Origin: Planktothrix tepida PCC 9214
Lineage (GTDB): Bacteria; Cyanobacteriota; Cyanobacteriia; Cyanobacteriales; Microcoleaceae
DNA: 32,424 bases
Direction: 5' to 3'
Assembly: GCF_900009145.1 (NCBI RefSeq)
Contig: NZ_LN889813.1
Location: 234,757 to 267,180 of the forward strand
Shown here: positions 18,028 through 25,361 of the stretch, piece by piece
Layout: every line of letters starts with the position of its first letter
How positions within the stretch are numbered: position 1 is the stretch's first letter
Notes under the pieces: generated by a model
What the model was told of the DNA's origin: nothing
Seen by the model: only the letters and a program-made list of their open reading frames with translations
Databases searched by the model: none
Made by a program: the position numbers and the translations under genes

Positions 18028-20262
18028 TTAATTTAAGTTATGATTTTCTGCCCCACTCAGAGCGATTGGTTCAGATTCAGGCTGTTCTGGAGTGGATGGA
18101 TAACTTTTAATGAAAGGTAATGGCATTGTTTTTTTGACCATCATTTGGCGCATTAACTGTTGCCATTCCTCAGAATGGGTTAAACCATGGGAATCTAGTT
18201 CAAAGCCTTGGGCTAAGGATAATTTAGAAAAGGTTTCTAGCCAAGTCAAAATTGTTTCACTTGGTGAAGTTTTAGTTAATTTCAACGCTTGCTGAAGGTG
18301 CTGTTTCATTAAAGGTAATTTACCATTTCGGTAAGCATTCCAAGCATCCCAAATTAATAGGTTGTAGTTGATTTCGCTTTCCGGTTTGGGATCTTCAGCC
18401 ATTGTTTGCTCTAAGCGTTGCCGTTCCTGCATTTGTTCTAATTGAGCTTGGGATTGAGCTAATTCAACTTGGAGTTCGTGCAGTTGAGCTTGCGATCGCT
18501 TCAATTCCGTTTGTAGTTGATGAATTTGAGCTTGTTTTTGTTTTAAGTCTCGTTTGGTTTGCTGGTATTGTGATTGAGTTTGGGTGAGTTGGGCTTGTAC
18601 TTGTTCAAGCTGCTCAACAGATGTTTCAAGTTCCTGAATATAAGCCTTCTGTTGTTCTAACTGTTGTTGTGCGTCTTGGAATTGTGACTGAGTTTGAGTC
18701 AATTCCATTTGCACTATTTCTAATTGAGATACCGATTGTTCTAATTGAGAATGGTATAAATCCAACTCTCCTTCCACTTGATACAGTTGAGAATTTGAGC
18801 GTTTTAAATCCCGTTTCAGTTGTTTAACTTGATCCGTTGCTTGTTGCAAAGCTGCTTGTTCTTGGTGCAGTTGAGTTGTTTTTTGTTCTAGTTCTTTTAC
18901 GGTTTGATGCAGTTGAATTTGAAAGCGTTCTTCTCGCTTTTTAGTTTGTTGTAACTGCATCATTAATTGACTCAATAAAGCTTCAGCTTCATAAATTTTA
19001 GCTTCCGATTCCCCAAGTTGAGTTTTATACCGTGTTAAATCGTCCTGAACTTGAGGCCAGTTTAGTTCATAATATTCTAATTCTTCCTGAGTTTGATGTA
19101 ATTGGGATTGATACCGCATTACATCAAATTGAGCTTGGCTTAGTTGAGCTTTAGTGGCTTCTAATTCGATACGAGTTTGGTTGAGTTGAGTATGAGATTC
19201 TTGTAAAACAGACTCGGTTCGTTGTAACTGAGTTTGAGATTTTTCTAAAACGGTTTCTGTTTCCTGTAATTGAGATTGAGACTGATCTAATAAAGCTTCT
19301 GCTGTTTTCAATTGAGATTTTGTTTGCTCTAACTCAGTTTTAATTAATTGAGCTTCTTGGACTTCAGCTTGTTGGTCTTGCAATTGAGCTTTTAAGGATT
19401 TATTTTCCTGTTCTAATCGACGCCCATTTGCCCAATCTTGAAATGCCCAAGACCGATACAGAGATGGCTTTAATAAGTCTTGCCACGAAAAGTCTGGTGT
19501 TTGTTCAGGATGCCATGCTCTCCCTTCAAGTTCCTGATACAGTTCAATGGCTTCAGGAAAATAATAGTCAATTAAAGTCGGTTTCTGACTGTTTGAAGAA
19601 ATCTCAGTTTTCAATAAAGAAGGATCGTAAGCAGTGGGTGCTGGATAACTTAACTCAACGTTAAACTTTTGATTAATAGTATCAATATAGGCAGTTTGGT
19701 TTTGAATAATTGTGTTTAGATTAGTTAGCAGACAACGATGTTGCTCTTGATTATAAAAATTCAGGATTTTTTGATTATAATGCTGCCAATATTTGATGGC
19801 TAATTCAGGCTGAGTTTGAAAGATTTCATCCTGTCGCCGATACAGGGAATCTGCAACTTCCCAAGGAGAACGATAAATTAATAAAAATTTGGCTTCGGGT
19901 AACAGTTTTGCCCAAAATTCTAAAAATAGAGTAGTTCTAGGTTCTTTCCATCCCCAGACAGCACTTAAAGCATTTTGTTCGATGAGTTCTTTAGCTCGGT
20001 CAACAAATTCTTCCTTAATCTCCAAATTGTCCTGTAATGTCCAACCTGCACTACTGGCTCCTTGTGAGTCAAGAATATTCATGTGAAGGTGATAAAAGTC
20101 AATATTCTCAAAATGACCCTTTATATTAACGTGATCTGCACCTAATAAATTTCGGCCTATATGAACCCCTGCACTCTGAAGAATTGATGCAGTTAAGGAA
20201 GTTCCTGAACGGTGCATTCCGGTGATAATGAAAGCAGTTTGTTCTGGGTTTTGCTTTTGCAT
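18028..20262 (-). CDS. Sulfotransferase with long coiled-coil tail
   Basis: The 744-residue product starts with a PAPS-dependent sulfotransferase domain (about residues 8-230). ITGMHRSGTSLTAS at 13-26 is the 5'-phosphosulfate loop, and LIYRSPWEVADSLYRRQ near 127-143 contains the 3'-phosphate-binding Arg/Ser. WGWKEPRTTLF between them is typical of the bacterial family acting on carbohydrates. A Gln-rich coiled coil of about 330 residues follows (roughly 287-619; repeated S-Q-x-Q-L heptads). A C-terminal helical segment (WDAWNAYRNGKLPLMKQHL) resembles a degenerate TPR. The likely role is sulfation of the polysaccharide made by neighbouring enzymes; sulfated exopolysaccharides are known in cyanobacteria. 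It lies 42 bp downstream of the GT4-like gene, so co-transcription is likely. GGAAA precedes the ATG. The domain call is strong; the acceptor is unknown. Confidence 0.9.
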   Translation of the reverse strand: MQKQNPEQTAFIITGMHRSGTSLTASILQSAGVHIGRNLLGADHVNIKGHFENIDFYHLHMNILDSQGASSAGWTLQDNLEIKEEFVDRAKELIEQNALSAVWGWKEPRTTLFLEFWAKLLPEAKFLLIYRSPWEVADSLYRRQDEIFQTQPELAIKYWQHYNQKILNFYNQEQHRCLLTNLNTIIQNQTAYIDTINQKFNVELSYPAPTAYDPSLLKTEISSNSQKPTLIDYYFPEAIELYQELEGRAWHPEQTPDFSWQDLLKPSLYRSWAFQDWANGRRLEQENKSLKAQLQDQQAEVQEAQLIKTELEQTKSQLKTAEALLDQSQSQLQETETVLEKSQTQLQRTESVLQESHTQLNQTRIELEATKAQLSQAQFDVMRYQSQLHQTQEELEYYELNWPQVQDDLTRYKTQLGESEAKIYEAEALLSQLMMQLQQTKKREERFQIQLHQTVKELEQKTTQLHQEQAALQQATDQVKQLKRDLKRSNSQLYQVEGELDLYHSQLEQSVSQLEIVQMELTQTQSQFQDAQQQLEQQKAYIQELETSVEQLEQVQAQLTQTQSQYQQTKRDLKQKQAQIHQLQTELKRSQAQLHELQVELAQSQAQLEQMQERQRLEQTMAEDPKPESEINYNLLIWDAWNAYRNGKLPLMKQHLQQALKLTKTSPSETILTWLETFSKLSLAQGFELDSHGLTHSEEWQQLMRQMMVKKTMPLPFIKSYPSTPEQPESEPIALSGAENHNLN

Positions 20263-20304
20263 AGATTTCCAATAAATTAAAGGGTGAGAGTTGAGGATTA
20301 ACGT

Positions 20305-21375
20305 TTACCAAATTTCATGAATATTATCGAGAATCTCTAAAAAAGCTTGACGCTCTTTAAGGAGATTATGTTCATGAACAGTTTGTTTCGCATGGGTTAA
20401 CATTTCCCCAATTTGAGTTTGAGAATATTGTAAGGCTTGTTGGAGCGCCTTCAATAAACTTTTGATCGTATACTCAGGACGTAAACAATTTCTACCTGAA
20501 TGACAAAAGGAACGATTTCCAAGACAATCTGGACAAATCACCAGTGTCCCCACTGCCATCCCTTCTAAGGCGGGTAGGTAAAAACCTTCACCTTCTGTTT
20601 GGTTCGGAAGAAAGAGAGTCACTTTGGCACGGTTTAGCTTTTGTAGATATTCAGATCTCGGAAGTTGTGCAGTCAGGAGTTCCACGTTCTTCCCTATTTT
20701 TTCTAATTCTATCTTTAAGGTTTGTCCCAATTCCGGTTCTTTTAAAGCGGCAATTAAAACTTTATCCTCTTTTTGATGCCAATCTATTCCTTGAGGAATT
20801 AAGTTCAGATCCAAGCCACAAGGAATAACAAATATTTCTCCATTCACTTGATCAGTGGCTTCTAAATACGTTTTGATCTCAGTGCTGACACAAATCCGAA
20901 TCGCTTTATACTTGAGAAAGGGATAACGGGGATTATCAGGATAAGCGTGTCGAACGTGCTGAATTAAATTAATAATCGGAATGGGAGAATTGTTTTTATA
21001 GCGTTCATCGAGGAACTGCCAATCTAACCCTTCCATAAAAATTATATCAGAATATTCTAACGGTTGCGATAATATCAATTTTCGCTCTAAATTTAACCAA
21101 GGATTACTAGCATCCCAACTGCTTTGAGGCGTAAAATAAATCAAGGGAGAATAGCGTTGGGAAAATTGGACATGATTAAAATAATCCCAAACTTTTAAAT
21201 GTCCCCCTGTGAACCCTCCATAATCTCGGTAAAATAAAAATGACTGACGTGCAGGTAGAGGCAGAGTTGAGGGAGACTGCCAAGCGTTCATTTTGACTTC
21301 AATTTCTTGTAGCCAAGATTGCGATCGCTCTAACTGATATCTAATTTGTTGTAATTTGGAGGAATGAAATTGCAT
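20305..21375 (-). CDS. GT4-like (GT-B) glycosyltransferase with short N-terminal coiled coil
   Basis: From the ATG at 21375 the protein is 356 residues. It opens with a short coiled coil (QQIRYQLERSQSWLQEIE) like the coils in three neighbouring enzymes. A GT-B fold follows: YRDYGGFTGGHLKVWDYF at the N-terminal half, then the donor-binding half with TEGEGFYLPALEGMAVGT, the E-x7-E motif of family GT4 (Glycos_transf_1). These enzymes use nucleotide sugars with retention of configuration. The frame is open upstream to an ATG at 21441, but AGGA lies just before the internal ATG at 21375 and the extra 22 residues look non-conserved, so I prefer 21375. The gene probably forms a unit with the downstream sulfotransferase, consistent with building then sulfating a glycan. 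Confidence 0.82.
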   Translation of the reverse strand: MQFHSSKLQQIRYQLERSQSWLQEIEVKMNAWQSPSTLPLPARQSFLFYRDYGGFTGGHLKVWDYFNHVQFSQRYSPLIYFTPQSSWDASNPWLNLERKLILSQPLEYSDIIFMEGLDWQFLDERYKNNSPIPIINLIQHVRHAYPDNPRYPFLKYKAIRICVSTEIKTYLEATDQVNGEIFVIPCGLDLNLIPQGIDWHQKEDKVLIAALKEPELGQTLKIELEKIGKNVELLTAQLPRSEYLQKLNRAKVTLFLPNQTEGEGFYLPALEGMAVGTLVICPDCLGNRSFCHSGRNCLRPEYTIKSLLKALQQALQYSQTQIGEMLTHAKQTVHEHNLLKERQAFLEILDNIHEIW

Positions 21376-21379
21376 AAAT

Positions 21380-21383
21380 TCCT
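21380..21383 (-). promoter_or_regulatory. Shine-Dalgarno deciding the start of the GT4-like gene
   Basis: On the minus strand AGGA precedes ATG at 21375 by four bases. No comparable site precedes the upstream ATG at 21441, so the shorter form is favoured. Confidence 0.55.
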
Positions 21384-21478
21384 GTACAATCCAAAACAGG
21401 TATTTTATTGTAATTCTTAGCTTCCCTGAAGTCGCCCTCAACTCTTATTGAATCTTAAAATTAACCGAGAATACAGGC

Positions 21479-23068
21479 ATGAGTGTTAGCTATTTTGAAA
21501 CCGCCAATCAACAGTTACGGACAAGTCAGTTTGAACAAGCCATTCAAACCTATGAACAAGCGATACAGGAAAATCCGACATCCCCTTGGAGTTACTATAA
21601 CTTAGGGGAAGCCCTCAACCAACAGGGAGATGCCCAAAAGGCGATCGCAGCTTACCAAAAAGCCATTGATTTCAACCCGAATTCCCCTTGGTTTTATGAC
21701 CGCTTAGGCAGTGTGTTGACTCAGCAGGGTAATTATGGCGAAGCAATCAGTTGTTTCCGTAAAGCCGTCGATCAAGATCCGAGCTTTCATGAATTTTACA
21801 CGAATTTAGGCTTTGCCTTAACCCAACAAGGCAATTTTACAGAAGCGATTACTCAATTTCAGAAGGCGTTAGAGCTTAAACCCAACAACGGGGAAACCTA
21901 CTATTATTTAGCACAAGCTTTTGCTCAAAAACATCAATGGCAAGATGCTCTTTCTGCCTATCATCAAGCGTTACAAATTAATCCTTATTGGCCGGAGTGT
22001 TATTTGGGTTTAGGTCTGATTCAAGAACAACTACATCAAGCTGATGAAGCTGTGAGCAACTATCGTCGTGCTTGTCAACTGAATCCGAATTTAACCGAAG
22101 CTTATCAGCGCTTGCAAGATATTTTAAAAAGTCAAGAACAATGGCAAGAACTCATTAATCTTTGTCGTCGCCGTTGTCAGGTTAATTCTAATTCGGCGGA
22201 CGCTCATTATGATTTAGGCTCGGCATTAGTTCAACAGCAAGAATGGAAAGAAGCAACAGTTGTTTTGCATCGCGCTTGTGAATTGAATCCTAATTTTGCA
22301 GACGCTTATCAACAGTTAGGAAAAGCGTTAGCTGCACAAAATCAATGGCAAGAAGCCGTAACAAGTTATCGTCGTTGTGTTGAACTGAATCCTGATTCTA
22401 TTCAAAATCAACAAAGTTTAGCTCAAGCACTGGTTCAAGTTCATCATTTAGAAGAAGCAATTACCGTTTATCGTCAAGCTTGTGATTTTGAAACCGCCTC
22501 AGCAGAATTATATGAGCAATTAGCACAAGCTTTAGCCCAATTTTATCAATGGGAAGAAGCGATTTCCGCCTATCGTCAAGCCTTAGAACTGAATCCAGAA
22601 AATCAGAGCAGCATTGAGTTTGGGTTACAACAACTTTTAGGCAAACAACGCCAATTTGAAGAAGCGATCGCTCAATATCGTCGGAATCAAGAGTTTATTC
22701 CTGATTCCTTTGAATCTTATCAAAATTTAGGACAATCTCTCCGACAACAAGGCAACATTGAAAATGCGTTAGTTGCTTTACGTCGCGCTTGTGTTCTTAA
22801 CCCTGCATCTCCCGTTGCTTATCATCTTTTAGGTCATACCTTTGCTATGTTGCAAAAGTGGGATGAAGCGATTAGTTGTTATCGTCGCGCTTGTGAGATT
22901 TATGACCAATCACCTGATATTCATTTACACTGGGCAGAAGCCTTAGAACAAAAAGGAAATTATCAAGATGCCCTTGTTTATTTCCAAAAAGCCATTAACC
23001 TCAGACCGGATTTTGATCTCGCTTATGAAGGGATTAGTCGTGTAATTTCAAAAAAAAAACAACGTTAA
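21479..23068 (+). CDS. Stand-alone TPR-repeat protein ending at an A10 tract
   Basis: The 529-residue product is a continuous TPR array of about fifteen units, with many CQLNPN and SPWSYYNLGE variants and a recurring Y-R-R-A-C-x-L-N-P unit. No catalytic domain is seen. It is divergent from the GT4-like/sulfotransferase pair, mirroring the arrangement at 16672. The ORF ends S-K-K-K-Q-R directly after ten A (23050-23059). In the +1 frame the sequence continues without a stop into more TPR-like protein (23061-23297), so the natural protein was, or is, longer. The likely role is a scaffold, by inference. The start ATG has only a weak AGG nearby. Confidence 0.88.
   Translation: MSVSYFETANQQLRTSQFEQAIQTYEQAIQENPTSPWSYYNLGEALNQQGDAQKAIAAYQKAIDFNPNSPWFYDRLGSVLTQQGNYGEAISCFRKAVDQDPSFHEFYTNLGFALTQQGNFTEAITQFQKALELKPNNGETYYYLAQAFAQKHQWQDALSAYHQALQINPYWPECYLGLGLIQEQLHQADEAVSNYRRACQLNPNLTEAYQRLQDILKSQEQWQELINLCRRRCQVNSNSADAHYDLGSALVQQQEWKEATVVLHRACELNPNFADAYQQLGKALAAQNQWQEAVTSYRRCVELNPDSIQNQQSLAQALVQVHHLEEAITVYRQACDFETASAELYEQLAQALAQFYQWEEAISAYRQALELNPENQSSIEFGLQQLLGKQRQFEEAIAQYRRNQEFIPDSFESYQNLGQSLRQQGNIENALVALRRACVLNPASPVAYHLLGHTFAMLQKWDEAISCYRRACEIYDQSPDIHLHWAEALEQKGNYQDALVYFQKAINLRPDFDLAYEGISRVISKKKQR
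23050..23059 (+). repeat. A10 homopolymer at the TPR frame break
   Basis: Ten A residues give codons AAA-AAA-AAA in the TPR frame. Losing one A (or adding two) moves reading into the frame that encodes the next TPR-like segment. The -1 frame stops at once (23071), so unlike 5481-5487 this is not a dnaX-type site. It is a candidate for transcriptional slippage or a mutational switch. Confidence 0.6.
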
Positions 23069-23297
23069 TTTAGATCCCCTCTCCCGATATCGAGAGATGT
23101 TACAAAATAGTCCCAATAATCCTGAGATTTATCAGGAATTGGGACAACAATTACATCGTCAAGGCTATTTAAAAGAAGCGATTGATTGTTATCAAAAAGG
23201 GATAGAACAACAAGGAGAACCGATTCATTTATGGTTTTATCGGAATTTGGGAGAAGCATTAATCAGTTATCAGTCATCAGTTATCAGTCATCATTGA
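23061..23297 (+). pseudogene. Out-of-frame TPR continuation of the 21479 gene
   Basis: In the +1 frame relative to the TPR gene, the region reads on from the A10 tract without a stop. It encodes VNLDPLSRYREMLQ and then a TPR-like unit (NNPEIYQELGQQLHRQGYLK, EAIDCYQKG). The start of another unit (WFYRNLGEAL) is cut off by a 14-bp tandem repeat. An ATG at 23097 exists but has no SD, and it falls inside the extension rather than before it. This looks like a real TPR tail separated by a one-base frame change and truncated at its 3' end. Expression through slippage is possible but unproven. Confidence 0.6.
23264..23291 (+). repeat. 14-bp tandem repeat, two copies
   Basis: CAGTTATCAGTCAT is present twice head to tail. 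As I recall, repeats of this kind are common in cyanobacterial intergenic DNA. Here it marks the point where TPR coding similarity ends. Confidence 0.75.
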
Positions 23298-23651
23298 AGG
23301 GGGACTCTGAGACAATTCTTTCCTTCTTCCTATTCCCACGAATTATTCATAAGAATATATTATTATTAATTTATGATTGTTTTGAAATTTAAAACAAAGA
23401 GACTCCAACCGGATTTTTTATTGAAAATAATTTTCAAATAGTTGACGAAATCATGGGGGTTGTGGTAAGCTTGAAAAAACACTACCCAAGGGGTTAGTCT
23501 GTCTATTTGTAAAAATGACGGCTAGAAGGCTATAACTTCGTTCAAGATTAAGCAAAATTTACAATATTCCGGTTCGATTCTCAATTCCCGATGCACGAGT
23601 TTTTGTAACGGAAGATTAAGACAAAATTCGAGACTTGACAAAAACATATTT
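23298..23651. other. 354-bp AT-rich gap without recognisable gene
   Basis: The gap separates the decayed TPR tail from the 3' end of the minus-strand glycosyltransferase. I find no convincing ORF, RNA gene or mobile element. The only structured element is the possible minus-strand terminator at 23474-23497. Confidence 0.5.
23474..23497 (-). terminator. Possible intrinsic terminator for the minus-strand FkbM/GT unit
   Basis: On the minus strand, CTAACCC-CTT-GGGTAG forms a six-pair stem with one bulged A, followed by TG and six T. It sits about 155 bp past the stop codon of the gene at 23652, which is far but possible. The stem is short. Confidence 0.35.
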
Positions 23652-25349
23652 TTATGCGTTAACCCTGAAAGGTTGGGTCTGGTGAAAATAGCGGTGATAA
23701 CAATGAATGAATTTTGCCTTTTGGGGTTCATCAGAAATTAAACTGGCTAACCATTGGAAGGTTTGAGTATAAGCGAGACAGTCCAGAGGACGCATCCAAG
23801 GTTTAACGGTTGGACGGGAAAAATAGTTCTGGAGGAGTTGCTCAGACTCGGCTGCTATTAAATTAATCTTTTCAACCGTTAACGGTTTAGGCTCCAAACT
23901 GCAAATTGTCGGTTGTTCCAAACAAACCGCCGCTGCTCCTCTTGAAGATAAATTTAATAATAGATCAAGGATAGCAGCTTGTTCAGACAGTTGGGGATTA
24001 AAGCCACCATAACGCTGTACCCAACTGCGCCGAAATAAAATCGTGCTAGTGCGGATAAATTGCCACAGCGTCGGTAACATCCAGCCATGAACGCCGTGCA
24101 AGCCTTCTCGTCCTTGTAATACTGACCCAAAGGCAAGGAGGTTGATGTTGTGATTCCAAAAACTAGACGGGGTTTTCCAAGAACTGAAAACCATTTCTAA
24201 AGACCCTGCTTTCTGTTCAAAGCAAGCCACTTGTTGAGCGAGTTTGTTGGGTAAAAACACTTCTGGAGGATGCAAAAATGTGATAAATTCCCCTTCCGCA
24301 ACTTCTAAACCCTGATTATAAGCGGCTACAATTCCTGAAGACGGTTGATGGATATAGCGAATTAAGGGATATTCTCTGGTTAATAGCGAGCGCATTTCCC
24401 CTATAGAATTATTATCATCAACAACAATAATTTCAAAGTCTGTAAAAGTTTGTTGGTAAACACTATCAATGGTGGTAGGTAGAGACGTGCCATGGCGCGT
24501 CTCTACACAGGTGGTGGGAATAATGACACTCACCTTCGGGGTGGGATTAGCAGATAGAGGGGTGAGATAAATTGTTGCATCAGCACTATTTCCCGCAAAA
24601 TGATTTTGAAGAAAAATTTGATTGTGTTGTGCTTCGGTTCCTTGAAACGCTTCTAAACGATGTCCAGGTAGATGATGATAGTCATGATTTTGATGAATTG
24701 CAGTAATTATCTGGCTGGCATTAATCACCGGAATATTCTGTTTGAGTCCTTCCCCCACCATCCAGTTATCCCAACCTGCTCGTCCAATGGCAAATTCTGG
24801 AAGTTGGGAAAATAAAGGTTTAGGGAAAACGAAATAATCTAATGCGCCTACACCACTGAAAGTTCCAGCTTGATGAAGGCGATCGCGTAAATTTTGTTCC
24901 CAATTAGGATTATTATAATCGATGGAATCAGTAATATCCAAATTCCAACGTCTTCCTAATATTAAAAATTGCGGGTATTGGCTGACAACTTGTTGAACCG
25001 TTGGTATGAAATCCCTCGTTAAAATAATATCCGAATTAACATAAGTCAAAATTCGGTGAGTGGCTTGTTGGGAAGCTTGGAAAAAAATACTATTTAATAG
25101 AGGCGTTCCTTGAGCATTAACGTTGATGTCAGGAATATAACGTAAACCGAACTCTATCGCCGTTTCTTGAGTTCCCTGATCAGTTCCCAATAAGATAATC
25201 TCCGGTTGCGGTTGTAACTTTGTCCAACTTTGAATAGCATTCCGTTGAATTATCCCTATCTGACCTCGAAACGGTTTAGGGACTGCAAAAATCGTGATTG
25301 TTAACGTGGGTTGAATATGGGGAGAAATTGATAAAGGGGTAGCTGTCAC
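23652..25349 (-). CDS. Two-domain glycosyltransferase (GT-A plus GT2-like) with palindrome-encoded insert
   Basis: The 565-residue product has an N-terminal GT-A-like domain (about residues 15-265) with ILTYVNSDIILTRDF, whose NSD stands at the usual metal-binding position. A GT2 domain starts at VSVIIPTT near 272 and has FEIIVVDDNNS. In the second domain the place of the usual D-x-D reads ITFLHPPEVFLPNKL, so that acid motif is missing and the domain may be non-catalytic or divergent. A 28-bp palindromic repeat lies in the coding sequence (24479-24506) and encodes V-E-T-R-H-G-T-S-L where GT2 proteins normally have the Y-N-R-type loop. The start is GTG with GAGGA six bases before it, just 12 bp after the FkbM stop, so the two genes form an operon. 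Substrate unknown. Confidence 0.82.
   Translation of the reverse strand: MTATPLSISPHIQPTLTITIFAVPKPFRGQIGIIQRNAIQSWTKLQPQPEIILLGTDQGTQETAIEFGLRYIPDINVNAQGTPLLNSIFFQASQQATHRILTYVNSDIILTRDFIPTVQQVVSQYPQFLILGRRWNLDITDSIDYNNPNWEQNLRDRLHQAGTFSGVGALDYFVFPKPLFSQLPEFAIGRAGWDNWMVGEGLKQNIPVINASQIITAIHQNHDYHHLPGHRLEAFQGTEAQHNQIFLQNHFAGNSADATIYLTPLSANPTPKVSVIIPTTCVETRHGTSLPTTIDSVYQQTFTDFEIIVVDDNNSIGEMRSLLTREYPLIRYIHQPSSGIVAAYNQGLEVAEGEFITFLHPPEVFLPNKLAQQVACFEQKAGSLEMVFSSWKTPSSFWNHNINLLAFGSVLQGREGLHGVHGWMLPTLWQFIRTSTILFRRSWVQRYGGFNPQLSEQAAILDLLLNLSSRGAAAVCLEQPTICSLEPKPLTVEKINLIAAESEQLLQNYFSRPTVKPWMRPLDCLAYTQTFQWLASLISDEPQKAKFIHCYHRYFHQTQPFRVNA
24479..24506. repeat. Palindromic repeat copy inside a coding region
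   Basis: The same GTAGAGACG/CGTCTCTAC arms as at 17985-18012 surround a changed centre (TGCCATGGCG). It stays in frame in the minus-strand glycosyltransferase gene. GGTGGT occurs on both sides (24471-24476 and 24510-24515), resembling a short duplication. Confidence 0.75.
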
Positions 25350-25355
25350 AATATA

Positions 25356-25360
25356 TCCTC
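25356..25360 (-). promoter_or_regulatory. Shine-Dalgarno supporting a GTG start
   Basis: GAGGA on the minus strand lies six bases before the GTG at 25349 and directly follows the TAA of the upstream FkbM gene. It supports the unusual start and translational linkage. Confidence 0.65.
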
Positions 25361-25361
25361 A

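Noticed and set aside
23065-23259. Minus-strand ORF across the TPR tail
   Set aside because: Shadow of TPR-like coding on the plus strand.
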